NCBI GenBank assembly: GCA_032718475.1
Contig: JAUCBJ010008406.1
Location: forward strand, 1 to 64,000
Source of the DNA: Nemertoderma westbladi
Taxonomy: Eukaryota; Xenacoelomorpha; Nemertodermatida; Nemertodermatidae
Reading direction: 5' to 3'
DNA: 64,000 bases
The notes under the pieces were generated by a model. That model was not told the origin of the DNA. It worked only from the letters and a program-made list of their open reading frames with translations, and ran no database searches. Position numbers and translations under genes: made by a program. Positions 1 through 10,193 of the stretch are shown piece by piece (position 1 is the stretch's first letter; each line of letters begins with the position of its first letter).

Positions 1-410
1 CACTGCAAACTACTGAGTGGGGTCCATGTACGCCTCTGGTGCTACTAACCTTTAGCACCTTAGTTGCACTGTTGGCACCAATCTGTGGAAGTTGCTAAAC
101 TCAATTTACACTCCTACGTAATATAGCCGTCACCATGGTTTCTAAATGCTATTTTCCAGGCTTCACAACTTTTCAAATTACTGTTTATCTATAGACGAAT
201 TCTAAAACGTGTCTATACACAGCGTCTGGAATTGTCTTGGGTTCACTTTTCTAATTTTAAAATTTTTTAATTTTCCAAAATATTTTTGAAATAAAATTTT
301 GTTTTGATACCCACCACACAAAACTCGACGCAAATCACCACAACCCCGCTCCTATGCATTTCCTTGTATTTGCATACGAGGAATGCATACGAAGTGAGTT
401 GCGTCCAACA
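1..410 (-). other. Downstream (3') region of BEL element 1, non-coding
   Basis: Read on the minus strand this is the sequence after the pol stop. It is AT-rich, and a short block (CATAGGAGCGGG, on the minus strand) also follows pol in element 2 near 24898. No ORF is supported. If element 1 has a third ORF and a 3' LTR, as elements 2 and 3 do, they lie beyond the left edge. Confidence 0.6.
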
Positions 411-3400
411 CTAACTTAGTTTTGAGGCAGGAGACAAATTATAATCTCCCGTCTCGATACGTGTCTCCTCTAATAACACAATATCTTGGACCGGTCGGTC
501 CAAGGTGTGTAAACCATTAGTTTTACACTTTTTTGGGTGCGGACACTTGCATCTAATTTTCACAGTGACTGTGCGCACTATGTTTTGCACGTCTGGGTGT
601 GTGTGCAAGATCACTCCCGTCTCCCAATACTTTCTCTTGACAATGGGTTCTGTTATCAACACGTAATCTCCCTTTTGGAGACTCCGAACCGTTTTGTACC
701 ACTTTGTTCTGGTGGATATGGTGGGAAGATAGTATTCCCGCCAATATTCCCAGAATGTGTACGCCACAAACTGTGTTACTTTCCAGCTTTTACGACTATA
801 TAGGTCGGCACTAATGGGTTCTGATGCCGGCACAAGAAATGCTGGACTCTGCATTAGCAAATGATTCGGCGTTAATGCAACACCGTCTGGCAACATAGCT
901 ATCGGCCTCGAGTTTAGGGTATGCTCGATTTCAATGAAAGCTGTGACCAGTTCGTCGTCGGTAAGTTGTTTGTTCACAGGCAATGTTTTGGCAATGGCCT
1001 GTTTTACAGAGCGAACTAAACGCTCCCAACTTCCTCCTCTCCAAGGACTTTCAGGAGTATTGAATCTCCATTCTACTCGTTGCGGCAAAAGTGCTGCAGA
1101 AATTTCCTTATTCTGTGCTGCTTTATGAGCCGCGTTCAACTCGCTATTCCCTCCGACAAAGTTTGTACCCTTGTCAGAGTAGAACGCCTTTACTAGTCCT
1201 CTCCTGGCCATAAATCTCTTTAAGGCCAGGAGCAGAGATTTGGTCGACATGTCTGCCACACGCTCGATATGTATGGCTCTACTCGCCATACATGTCAGTA
1301 GCAGACCCCATCGCTTGTGGGTCAGCCGTCCACTCTTTGCTTCAATCGGACCAAAACAGTCCACCCCTGTATTCGTAAAGGGTGGGTCATATGCCTGCAC
1401 TCTCGCTTCCGGGAGTTCAGCCATCTCCTGTTCCAATACTCTGGCGTTCACCCTCTTGCAAACCAGACAGGCGTCATACATAGTGCCGACTGCCCTGCTT
1501 GGCTGCAATAGAATGAATCGCTGTCTCGCTGCCGACAGACAGTGTAACTTTCCCGCGTGATGCAACCTCTTATGTATATCCCATAGAATCGCTCTTTGCA
1601 ATTCTATTGGGTAACTAGGGATTATCACTGGGAACCGAAACTGTGAGTTTATGTCGACAGTCTGGATTCTCGATCTATGACAAATCAAACCCTTATGGAT
1701 TAATGGACTCCATTTTCTAAGGGGTTTATAGAGAACTGGTCGATGAGCCGATAATAGATGGAATTCTTTCGGGAAGGCACACATTTGATAATGTTTCAAA
1801 TGCTTTAATTCCGCTTGATCAATCTCATCCTCTGTCAGAGGTTGTTTCAATTTCCGAATTCGCTCACTATTGGTGCTCAATGGTTCTCTCAAATGTTCCG
1901 AATGTTTTAAACAAAGGTACAAAATGTATCGGTTTAACCACGCAGTTCTTTTACAAATTGTCAGCCAAGAGGCAGACGAATTTAGTAATTTGTCATAAAT
2001 ACTGCATGACTCTAATGCCAGCGATGGTTGTCCGCTAACTAATGGAAGTTTCGAATCCAAACCCGCAGGTTTGGAAACCAAAGGATCCATTGTGTCGGTC
2101 ATTTTCTGTCCGTCACTTACCAACTGTGACTGTCGTCTAGTCTGTAAGGGTGGTTTTACGTCATAACTTACCCTTCCGAACCTAGTAGTCACGTAAGTCT
2201 GTTGGTCTGACAGGTCTCCGGGCCGCTCCAATAACTCTTCAGGCCGCTCCAATGACTCTTCAGGCCGCTCCAATGACTTTTCAGGCCGCTCCAATGACTT
2301 GAGTTTGGCTTTAGACTTCGACTTAGAGACTTTCTCCACTTTGACTTCTGCATCTTCAGGCATCGGATTGGTCACAATCTTTAGTCGCTCTGGCCAATGT
2401 TCCTGTGTCCTCGTTAGAAAATCAGGTCCATGCAACCAAAACTCCTGCGACTCTTCCTGACAGAATTCCGCCGGCATTGCACCTCTCGAAGTTATGTCGG
2501 CCGGGTTCAACACTCCCGGACAATGTCTCCATTGTTCCTTCGTCGAAAAATCAACGATCTGAGCGCGTCTATTGGCCACAAATGTCTTTAGTGCAATATT
2601 GTCGGCCGCAATGTATACTAACACCAAGGATGCGTCCGTCCAATAGAATAAGGTCAATGTCGTGTCTAACTCCTCAGTTATTTGCTTACTTACCTCGACC
2701 GAAACTACAGCCGCCTGTAACTCTGCATGAGGGACAGTCATGTATTTGACCGGCATTGTCTTTGATCTAGAAGTCACAAAAACCGTCTCAAACTTGTCCT
2801 GACTTACCTCTCGGCGAAGGTAGGCTACCATACCAAAGCCGGTATCACTTGCGTCACTAAATAGGTGGAGCTCTAAATCAGCTGGGAATACCAGCTGATT
2901 CGGAAAGTAGGAACGGGGTACATCTATATTTTTCAATAGATGCAACTCGGCTTCCCACTCCCTCCACTGCTTTGCATGTATAGGAGATATTGGTTCGTCC
3001 CACTCTAAGTCGGACAACCAAATTTTCCTCATGCACGCTCGTGCCTGTAATATAACCGGACTGATAAAGTTCATCGGGTCAAATAGTCTACTCAATGTCG
3101 ATAAGCAAATCCTCTTAGTCAAAACTTTGTCTGGGCTACTGGGCTCAAATCTAACTCTTACCTGGAACTTATCTGAGTTCGGGTTCCAAGCGAGTCCCAG
3201 TACTCGCGCCATGGGAATTGGTTCTACCCCCAATTCTATGTCTCCGCTCCCGCGATCCTTTACCGGGAACGACTCTAATAGGGCCTCCGAGTTCGTAGTG
3301 AACTTGGTCAGAGGAAATCCCCCTGTAGCCAAGCACTCCTGCAGGCCGTGAGCCACTTCTATGGCTTGTTCCGCCGTGTCCTTGGACACCAATCCGTCGT

Positions 3401-6305
3401 CCATATAGAAGTTTCTCAATATAGACTCGATTACTTCTACTGGATACTTACCAATCTGGGCTGTTGCCGTTTTCTTTAAAACGAACAGCGTGCCATTCGG
3501 ACTATCGCGGGCGCCAAATATCCTAACGTACATCTGGTATGCAACCACTGGGCCGGATAAGTCTTCATTCTCATACCAGAGAAAGCGAAGGCTATCCTGG
3601 TCTGCCTTACAGGCTCTTACCTGGTGGAACATCGCCTCGATGTCACAAGTAAATGCGAATCGCCGCTGTCTAAAACGCAACAGTATTCCGATCAAATAGT
3701 TATTCAGGTTGGGTCCGTCCATCCACTCTGAATTCAGGGACATACCTCTATAGACTGCTGCGCAGTCGTTGACTACTCGGACTTTGTCTGGCTTGTCAGG
3801 GTGAGTCACATAGTGGTGTGGAAGGTAATAAGTCTGGTCTGTCACTAAGTCAGGGTCCTCTACCTTCCCAGCAAATCCCTTGGCGAAATAGTTGTTGATC
3901 TGGGCGCAATACTTCTCCCTAATGTCCGGATTCTTCAACAACCGAGCCCTTACTCCGTTTAATCTTTTCAAGGCTAAGTTGTAGTTGTTCTCCAACTTAG
4001 GTGGTTGTCGACGCCACAACATTCCAACTTCAAAATGTCCAGTCGGTAGCAGACGTATGGTATCTTCCATCATCTCCAGCGACCGTTTCTCATCAGTAGA
4101 CATGGCTAGGTCATATCCACCGGGTTCCATTGCGTCCCTATCCAGCCATTCGACGGTTCTGGCTCCTGTCTCGAGGTCCTGGCGTATCAATTCCTTCTGT
4201 AATTCCTCCTCACTGTATTGGAAAATGTCTAGGTCTCGATATTTAGCCACTTGACCCTCCACTATGTCTGTATAAGTCAAAACGTTAGTCAAATAGGTAG
4301 CGTGGGCCGCTGAACCAGACCCACGGGTCTGATAACAGTAGTCCTCGGGTTCACTATCTGTCCGGTCGTTGTGAAGTGGTTCCGACAACCTAACATTATC
4401 GGGAATCAACTCCTCGTCCGACTCGCTAAAGTCACTATAGTGGTCAATACAGGTTCTCCTAAACTCGTCTATGTCTGGTGGTTCTACTAATGGTGGTTGA
4501 GTTATAGGCTGTAATTCGTCGTATCTGTTCATTGGCTTGTCGCCACCTGTAAACTCATAAGACATGGGTACTCGTGTATACCAACCTAGTATGGTCCTAT
4601 GGGCATGTGGTCCATTGACATGCGGCTCAGCTGGTCTCGTTTCCCATATCTGGTGTGCGATCAGCTGTTCTGCACCAATCAACATAGAAACATTCCTATA
4701 ACCTACCTGGTGTCTGGGTATCCTGAGCTTGTCAAAATACTCCTGTGCTATGGGACTCATCGGCGGCACCTTACCTAACTGCCTGCCGAATCCCTTCATA
4801 GCTAGACACTTAAATCCGTCCAATGGCAAAGCTTTCCGTTCTTGTCGAGTATGCTGGTCTCTCGGAAGTAGGGAATCTAGTTCCACCGAAATTCTGTGTC
4901 CCTTGAGGTCACCTACCCCATGCATAGACTTCAACTCTATTTGGATCTCCTCGGCGTCCTGGAAGCTAGAAACAGCTCTCGCCACTTCCTCGTCGATATA
5001 CGATAATGTGGACGCAGTGTCCAACATCACATATATTCGCTTCGATCCCTTATCGCCGGTGAGTTTCACCGGAATCACGCTAAATATTTCCGACGTGGCC
5101 GATGATAAATACGTCCGCGCGCTGGTCGATGAACTATCCGCGGTGAAACCTTGGCAGGTCACTTCTCTCGCGCTCGACTCGCCATCCTCGTCCGACGAAC
5201 CTGGTTGGTAACCATCGTCCTGGATGCCAGTGTACGTATTCCTCCTTATCGATATGGGTTCTTTGCTCCCCTTCCTGTGAGGATTTCGCTGTAAGTAACG
5301 GTCCGTTGGGGTGTGGAAATCCGCATGTAGCAACTTGTGATGTAGTCTGCTGCATTCCATGCATCCGTCCTTGCTGTTCGGGCACTGCCGCCGTACATGT
5401 CCTGGCGCAAGACATGCCCAACAGGTGTCCAACGTCCGCACTTGAACTCTTCTCTGTTCCGAATTTAATTCTTTGAACCGTCTGCAACTATCTAACTTAT
5501 GGTCGTCAGATCTTACCTCCTTTAGTAAACAGTATTGGCAACCTACAAATCCATCCGGCAACTCCTGTTGCTTTAACCTAGGTCTATCTAACCGCTCACC
5601 TGACCATACTCGCGAGTCTGATCTAAAGGCTGGGGTACTCGAATTATATCTGTCTACTGAGTTAAATGTCACAGTGGTCCTGTCATCGTCAAAACTTACC
5701 ATAGACTTACCGGTAACAGGTTTAGACTCCCTCATATTCTCTTCTGAGAAGTTTGATTTCATCTCTGCTACTGCGTCTGTGGCTATCATGTCATGAATAT
5801 GCTGAAGTGTCAATACTTTACCTTGGCCCTCCAACTTATTCTCTAATTTGCGCCATTTCTGTCTGTAACGCATGTTTAGACGTCTTATTACGCTTTTCAA
5901 AACTTCGGCGTGATCACCATGATGAGGTAGATTCACCGTCCTCAAGATGTCCAATGCGTTCGAAATAGCGTTCGCTAAGTTCAACAGCTCTAACGGAGTT
6001 GTAATCCTTCCGCCCTTACCCAAGTCTTCTACTATCGACTGCACCATCTTGGTTTTATTCCCGTAGATGTCACTAAGTGTCTTCATCGCTAACTCAAATG
6101 CTCTCTCGTTGCCGACGAAGTTGTCAGCAATGGCTCTAGGTTCTCGATGGAGCATTTGAAGCAAATAGTTGAACTTTTCGTTGGGAGTAAAGGTGCTGTT
6201 GGTTAGCTGCTCGTCGACATAGGTTTTAAAGGTCCTCCAATGCCCATCCTCCGTTGCCCATAAACTTCTGGGGTTGTTGCGTCGGCAGTCCTTGCCTAGC
6301 AGCAA
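411..6305 (-). CDS. pol: BEL/Pao Pol polyprotein, element 1 (gag C-terminal domain, protease, RT, RNase H, integrase)
   Basis: A 1964-residue polyprotein that would replicate and integrate the retrotransposon. In order: a Gag-like domain of the DUF1759 type (about residues 15-200); three Cys/His knuckles (about 250-330, including CWACLAPGHVRRQC); a retropepsin-like site LDTAS (about 428); reverse transcriptase with YLPHHYV (about 825) and the catalytic YMDD at nt 3396-3407 (about 966); an RNase H-like domain with FSDASDTGFG; an integrase HHCC zinc finger (HKRLHHAG...CLVCKRV); the integrase core with VDCFGPI, YSDKGTNFVG and SPWRGGSWERL; and a C-terminal domain of the DUF5641 type. The frame is fully open, so the copy looks fairly young. 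Upstream it overlaps gag by 80 nt in another frame. In element 2 the matching junction is one continuous frame, so the true start may be by frameshift rather than the ATG at 6305. Confidence 0.95.
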   Translation of the reverse strand: MLLGKDCRRNNPRSLWATEDGHWRTFKTYVDEQLTNSTFTPNEKFNYLLQMLHREPRAIADNFVGNERAFELAMKTLSDIYGNKTKMVQSIVEDLGKGGRITTPLELLNLANAISNALDILRTVNLPHHGDHAEVLKSVIRRLNMRYRQKWRKLENKLEGQGKVLTLQHIHDMIATDAVAEMKSNFSEENMRESKPVTGKSMVSFDDDRTTVTFNSVDRYNSSTPAFRSDSRVWSGERLDRPRLKQQELPDGFVGCQYCLLKEVRSDDHKLDSCRRFKELNSEQRRVQVRTLDTCWACLAPGHVRRQCPNSKDGCMECSRLHHKLLHADFHTPTDRYLQRNPHRKGSKEPISIRRNTYTGIQDDGYQPGSSDEDGESSAREVTCQGFTADSSSTSARTYLSSATSEIFSVIPVKLTGDKGSKRIYVMLDTASTLSYIDEEVARAVSSFQDAEEIQIELKSMHGVGDLKGHRISVELDSLLPRDQHTRQERKALPLDGFKCLAMKGFGRQLGKVPPMSPIAQEYFDKLRIPRHQVGYRNVSMLIGAEQLIAHQIWETRPAEPHVNGPHAHRTILGWYTRVPMSYEFTGGDKPMNRYDELQPITQPPLVEPPDIDEFRRTCIDHYSDFSESDEELIPDNVRLSEPLHNDRTDSEPEDYCYQTRGSGSAAHATYLTNVLTYTDIVEGQVAKYRDLDIFQYSEEELQKELIRQDLETGARTVEWLDRDAMEPGGYDLAMSTDEKRSLEMMEDTIRLLPTGHFEVGMLWRRQPPKLENNYNLALKRLNGVRARLLKNPDIREKYCAQINNYFAKGFAGKVEDPDLVTDQTYYLPHHYVTHPDKPDKVRVVNDCAAVYRGMSLNSEWMDGPNLNNYLIGILLRFRQRRFAFTCDIEAMFHQVRACKADQDSLRFLWYENEDLSGPVVAYQMYVRIFGARDSPNGTLFVLKKTATAQIGKYPVEVIESILRNFYMDDGLVSKDTAEQAIEVAHGLQECLATGGFPLTKFTTNSEALLESFPVKDRGSGDIELGVEPIPMARVLGLAWNPNSDKFQVRVRFEPSSPDKVLTKRICLSTLSRLFDPMNFISPVILQARACMRKIWLSDLEWDEPISPIHAKQWREWEAELHLLKNIDVPRSYFPNQLVFPADLELHLFSDASDTGFGMVAYLRREVSQDKFETVFVTSRSKTMPVKYMTVPHAELQAAVVSVEVSKQITEELDTTLTLFYWTDASLVLVYIAADNIALKTFVANRRAQIVDFSTKEQWRHCPGVLNPADITSRGAMPAEFCQEESQEFWLHGPDFLTRTQEHWPERLKIVTNPMPEDAEVKVEKVSKSKSKAKLKSLERPEKSLERPEESLERPEELLERPGDLSDQQTYVTTRFGRVSYDVKPPLQTRRQSQLVSDGQKMTDTMDPLVSKPAGLDSKLPLVSGQPSLALESCSIYDKLLNSSASWLTICKRTAWLNRYILYLCLKHSEHLREPLSTNSERIRKLKQPLTEDEIDQAELKHLKHYQMCAFPKEFHLLSAHRPVLYKPLRKWSPLIHKGLICHRSRIQTVDINSQFRFPVIIPSYPIELQRAILWDIHKRLHHAGKLHCLSAARQRFILLQPSRAVGTMYDACLVCKRVNARVLEQEMAELPEARVQAYDPPFTNTGVDCFGPIEAKSGRLTHKRWGLLLTCMASRAIHIERVADMSTKSLLLALKRFMARRGLVKAFYSDKGTNFVGGNSELNAAHKAAQNKEISAALLPQRVEWRFNTPESPWRGGSWERLVRSVKQAIAKTLPVNKQLTDDELVTAFIEIEHTLNSRPIAMLPDGVALTPNHLLMQSPAFLVPASEPISADLYSRKSWKVTQFVAYTFWEYWREYYLPTISTRTKWYKTVRSLQKGDYVLITEPIVKRKYWETGVILHTHPDVQNIVRTVTVKIRCKCPHPKKCKTNGLHTLDRPVQDIVLLEETRIETGDYNLSPASKLS
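485..504 (-). repeat. Perfect 8-bp-stem hairpin in the pol 3' end
   Basis: CTTGGACC and GGTCCAAG pair around a 4-nt loop. The hairpin falls in the codons for LDRPVQD. The matching place in element 2 (near 24704) keeps DRPTQ but not the hairpin. Confidence 0.6.
2057..2074 (-). repeat. 7-bp-stem hairpin with TGCG loop in pol linker
   Basis: CCAAACC and GGTTTGG pair around CGCA, which reads TGCG on the coding strand. The loop is the same as in the hairpin family of elements 2 and 3, but the stem differs. It encodes SKPAGLDS. Confidence 0.55.
2221..2304 (-). repeat. 21-bp coding tandem repeat (SLERPEE x4)
   Basis: Four copies at 2221, 2242, 2263 and 2284 encode repeated LERPEES-type heptapeptides in the linker between RNase H and integrase. 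The LERP core also occurs in the same linker of element 2 (twice) and element 3 (once). Confidence 0.9.
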
Positions 6306-8808
6306 ACTTACCTATGTCCCTAAGGGTTGCGTCGTTCCGGGTTAACAAATGGTTTAGTTCCGCAGGGTTGTTAAGTCTGGTCCTTTCCCGGTGGTTCCAA
6401 CTTACCTGCTCCGCGTCCGTCCTTCTTTCCTTATAGTTTCGGGACTTCTGACGTCTCATTTCTTCCTCTTCATCGCTTGACTCGGTGTCAGTCCTTAGCG
6501 CTCGCGATGGTTTGCGCGCCGAGGCCCTGACCCAAGCATCCTGAATAAATCTTTCTGCCGAATTTTCGAAATTGGGATTATGGATATTCGGGACAGGCGT
6601 CCTTACCTGAGGTCTATGTGGTATAGTTTCCTCCGATATGCGTACTCGTTGACTAGGCTGGACTTTATCTAACTCAGGCCTGCTGGGATTAGAATTACTT
6701 CTTACCTGGGCTGCTTCCATTAACCGTAGGTTGCTAAGCATGTCCATTATAGGTTGGATGTGCGGCGATATAGCTTGCGCTAAACTAGCACTTAACTCAT
6801 CCCTCGTAATAAATTCCTGGCTAGGGTTCTGTTGTATAGTCGGCTCTATCTGAGTAATTCGCTGTCTCTCATATGATCCCTCTTCCGGTTTAACCCGGAA
6901 GTTCTCCGTCGAACTGGGTCGGCGCTCCGTCCGCGTATTCCAAACCCGCGGGTTCGGTTCGCCAAGTACTCGTCCCGTCGGAGTTTCTCTAAACTCTTCA
7001 TTCTCTCGTTCGGTGTATAGTGGTGCGGTGTTCCGATGACATAGATCCTGCGCGATAGGTGAAGCACTAATACCAACTGGCGTGCGATATGTAGAGAACG
7101 GTTTAGCGATCCGTGTACTCGTAATAGCTGGACCGGGTATAGGAATTCTGGTCGTCGTCGACTCGCGTATAGCCGGAGTTCTCGCTTCCTGTTCGGCCTT
7201 CTGCAGTGCGAACAGTTCTCGCAACTCTGTCCCTACACTCGCCCCACATTCTTCGATCATTCGCATCCCCTTCTCGCCGATTTCGTTCGCCTTCCTAGTC
7301 CGTTCTTCGCTCTCTAAACTTAATCTCGCACTTTCCAACTGCGCCAGTTTACGTTCTTCTTCTTCCCTCGCTCGTCTCGCTACGCTCTCTTCTTCCAGTC
7401 GCGCCTTTTCTTCATACAACATCTGTCGCTCCTTCTCGATCTCGAGTTCGCGTTCCTTGCGTTCGCGTTCAAGTTCGAGTTCGCGTTCTTTCTGTTCGCG
7501 TTCGAGTTGGAGTTCGCGTTTCTTCGCTTCCTGATCGCGTTCGAGTTGGAGTTCGCGTTTCTTCGCTTCCCGTTCGCGTTCAAGTTGGAGTTCGCGTTCT
7601 TTCTGTTCGCGTTTCAGTTGGAGTTCGCGTTCTTTTCGTTCGCGTTCCGCTTGCTCACGCTTACCTTTGTCTTCCAACTCCCGCAACTTTGCGTCTAACT
7701 TACGTGCGCGCTCCCGTTCCCGCTCAGCTTCCTTCCGTGCTTCCGATGCACGCAAAACTTCCGCCTGCTGTTCGTCTAGTCGGCGTCTTCTCTCCTCCGC
7801 CGAGTTGTGAGAAACAAGGGATCTAGCACATATAACTTTCCCTCGCGCGTGACTAACCTGGGAATCGCCGCTGTCTCTGGATGCATCGTCGGGTGGAGTT
7901 AACGTCCTCTGTTGAATGTTCTCCGTCGTCGGTAGCACCTGGCCTGGTACCACCACTCCATTCTGCATCAGCCAGCTAGTAACTTCCCTCTGATAATGGC
8001 GCTCTTCCTTATCTTGGATCTCTTCCCGCTCCACTAAGTCTCTTAACTCTGCGTCACTCACCTGAGTCGCCTGCGCTTGTGATGCCCATAGCAGCCAGTT
8101 CTCCGTCCTAACTCGTCGGAATCGCTCCGATAACTCGCGGTGCTCTAACAAGGCTGCTAAAACCCTGTCGTAAATCCTCGTTGCTACGTCGCTCGACTGA
8201 GACTCTACTGCCTTCTTCGCTAGGACTGCAAGCTCCTCCATCTGCTTGAATAACGCTGAGTTATATCCTCTTCTAATCTCTGCTAACTCTACCCTCCCAA
8301 TGTTGGCTGAGTCGGCCAACATTTTTCTTACCTTGTCCGCCGTCCGAGTTATATGTCCGGCATGCGCGCGAAGTTTCTTCTTTATCGCGATATCAAGTTC
8401 TCTATCACTTCCCTGACTTACACTCGGTGGACTTGAAGGATTATTTCGGGAACTACGGGTACTCCTTACAGCCGTTGGGACCACGGCACTTACCATACCC
8501 ACAGGTCTGGAAACCGGGCTCCGGGCTCTCGCTTCTGCTACACTATCCTCCCTATCACTCACCTCTGTCCGGGCTGCCGTACAGTCCTTCCTTACAGTAG
8601 CGGTAGGGGATCCTAATACTATTACTTGAGGTTGCTGTTCTTCCTCACTAGTCACTGTCTCGTCCTCCTGTTCACTTACGTCAGCGTCACTCGCTGCGTC
8701 GTCATAGTCGGCATTGTCGTCAACAGTAATATTGACGCTATCGTCAGTCGGCGGTCCAGCCGCCGTCTCATAGCTGTCCTCTAGTGCCTCCTTGTCTGAG
8801 ACACTCAT
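6226..8808 (-). CDS. gag: BEL/Pao Gag N-terminal protein, element 1
   Basis: An 860-residue structural protein that probably forms the retrotransposon particle. The first 130 residues are acidic and Ser-rich. A helical region follows (about 135-290), then a long charged coiled coil made of KERELQLERE-type repeats (about 345-500), then a basic linker ending in KFAARQGLPTQQPQKF. That last stretch matches KFAARQGLPVQQPPKF inside the continuous gag-pol ORF of element 2, so this ORF ends in the middle of a conserved Gag domain. Pol follows in a +1 frame with 80 nt of overlap. The start ATG lies just after four leader hairpins. Whether the frame change is programmed or a simple indel is not decided by the sequence. 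Confidence 0.88.
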   Translation of the reverse strand: MSVSDKEALEDSYETAAGPPTDDSVNITVDDNADYDDAASDADVSEQEDETVTSEEEQQPQVIVLGSPTATVRKDCTAARTEVSDREDSVAEARARSPVSRPVGMVSAVVPTAVRSTRSSRNNPSSPPSVSQGSDRELDIAIKKKLRAHAGHITRTADKVRKMLADSANIGRVELAEIRRGYNSALFKQMEELAVLAKKAVESQSSDVATRIYDRVLAALLEHRELSERFRRVRTENWLLWASQAQATQVSDAELRDLVEREEIQDKEERHYQREVTSWLMQNGVVVPGQVLPTTENIQQRTLTPPDDASRDSGDSQVSHARGKVICARSLVSHNSAEERRRRLDEQQAEVLRASEARKEAERERERARKLDAKLRELEDKGKREQAERERKERELQLKREQKERELQLEREREAKKRELQLERDQEAKKRELQLEREQKERELELERERKERELEIEKERQMLYEEKARLEEESVARRAREEEERKLAQLESARLSLESEERTRKANEIGEKGMRMIEECGASVGTELRELFALQKAEQEARTPAIRESTTTRIPIPGPAITSTRIAKPFSTYRTPVGISASPIAQDLCHRNTAPLYTERENEEFRETPTGRVLGEPNPRVWNTRTERRPSSTENFRVKPEEGSYERQRITQIEPTIQQNPSQEFITRDELSASLAQAISPHIQPIMDMLSNLRLMEAAQVRSNSNPSRPELDKVQPSQRVRISEETIPHRPQVRTPVPNIHNPNFENSAERFIQDAWVRASARKPSRALRTDTESSDEEEEMRRQKSRNYKERRTDAEQVSWNHRERTRLNNPAELNHLLTRNDATLRDIGKFAARQGLPTQQPQKFMGNGGWALEDL
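6940..6957 (-). repeat. Hairpin in gag, variant of that at 2057
   Basis: CCAAACCCGCGGGTTCGG is a near-perfect palindrome with one A/C mismatch. It resembles the hairpin at 2057-2074 and encodes NPRVW. Confidence 0.45.
7430..7640 (-). repeat. Coding minisatellite of the Gag coiled coil
   Basis: Degenerate repeats of GAGTTCGCGTTC-type sequence (plus strand) encode ERELQLERE-like units. They make a long Glu/Arg/Leu helix. Confidence 0.85.
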
Positions 8809-8821
8809 AGTCTAAATAATG

Positions 8822-8904
8822 TTTGCCTTCCGGCAAAAATCTCGCAAAGTTCGAGATATAAATATAATTTAACCGAAATACGGTCAAATTATTTGTCAAA
8901 TAAT
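8822..8904 (-). promoter_or_regulatory. Array of four hairpins in the element 1 gag leader
   Basis: Just upstream of the gag ATG are: TTTGCC/GGCAAA (8822-8837, loop TTCC); ATCTCG/CGAGAT (8839-8857); AATTTAACCG/CGGTCAAATT (8866-8890, one wobble-type pair); and ATTATTT/AAATAAT (8888-8904, loop GTC). Element 2 has a comparable array before its own gag. Packaging or translation control is an inference. Confidence 0.6.
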
Positions 8905-10193
8905 CAGTTGGTCCAAATGTTAAATAAATTCGCAATGCAATATTGTGAATTTAATGGGGTATATAGTTATAGCAAATACTAGCACAATATTTAAACAAAA
9001 ATATTATTATATAGCTACTATATAGCATTAAATACCGGTATAGCACAAAATAACCTTGAATCTAATACAAAATATTCAAAATATACTTGCCGCCCGAATA
9101 TTTCTAATTTTATATATATAGCTCTAATCAACGTAATTTTAATTTCAAATATTATATGTATCCACTAGCGCGTGGCTACATCTTCGGGTTGCGACTCTCT
9201 CTAACTCTCTCTCTAAATTGAGCGATTCAAAAAACCATGGCCGGCTAAACCTAAATATCCTAACTAATAAATTGAGTTCAGCTTCGCAGTTAAACAACTG
9301 ATAATTTTTTACTGCTTCCACAAACACAATGGTGCCAACAGAACAACTAACCTTGTTTGCTGTGAGATTCCACGTCCGCGTCCAAAGATTCAGGCCCTTC
9401 GCTGATTGCAAACCGAACCCGCAGACCCACACGAACCCCAAACTCAGAAGTTCCGTCTTGCCATGTATCTCCAGATGGTATAAAATAACTAAGCGGTTAC
9501 CTAACATACCGGTACAAAACTCTAGAATTTTACAAAATAATTTTGACCGAAACTGAATTCTCGCAAACCTAGCTAATAATTTTCAAAAAACTTACTAATT
9601 ACAATTTGCCCTAAGGCCTAAGGAACTGCTGTATTCGCAATTAGCAAAAACGCACTAACGTACATCCACTGTATGCAGTACAGTAAGTAAAACAGTACAC
9701 CAACCTAACAGCCTAATGATACTGTATGTGGTACGGCAAAACAAATGTCCCTTCTACCGTACGCAGTAACAGCAATCAGCCTAATGTACTACTGTACTAG
9801 TGTACGCAGCCAGTGAATACAGTAATCTAAACTAACAGCCTAAAGGAATATACTCAATGTCTTACTGTACGCTAGCCTATAGCCTACAGCAGACGATCAC
9901 GTGCTCCAATTTATTGCCTAATACTATGATACTACTATCAGCCTAAGAATACACTATTGACCGCTGCAAGCAACAGCCAATAAACACGTATCACTGATAA
10001 ACAACCGCGACCTCTATACTAACAGCAGAACTGTTGAACAGACCAATACCCGTTAATATCCTTCTGCCAACCTAATAAGTTCTCGTCTAACCAATAAGAC
10101 ACAAAAACTGCTCTACTGTTAAGTAAAGGGGCTCAGGAGCGTGATATTACTAAATTGTAAGGGTTGCTAAATACAAAACCGCTACTTACCGTT
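8905..10193 (-). repeat. Leader/5' LTR of element 1, part 1
   Basis: From about 9015 this sequence is homologous to 52515-53200, including a block near GTATCCACT and GCGTGGCTAC. It ends at 10193 where element 2 is inserted, and the same LTR continues at 32432. The exact leader/LTR boundary is not visible. Small ORFs here are not supported as genes. Confidence 0.7.
10189..10193. repeat. Target-site duplication CCGTT, left copy (element 2)
   Basis: CCGTT directly precedes the first base of the 5' LTR and is repeated at 32427-32431 directly after the 3' LTR. Confidence 0.85.

Noticed and set aside
537-5968. Plus-strand ORFs opposite element 1 pol
   Set aside because: They are antisense shadows of the pol frame with no domain content.
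8301-8321. TGTTGGC/GCCAACA hairpin in gag as a member of the hairpin family
   Set aside because: Different stem and a 7-nt loop; one such stem is expected by chance in this length.
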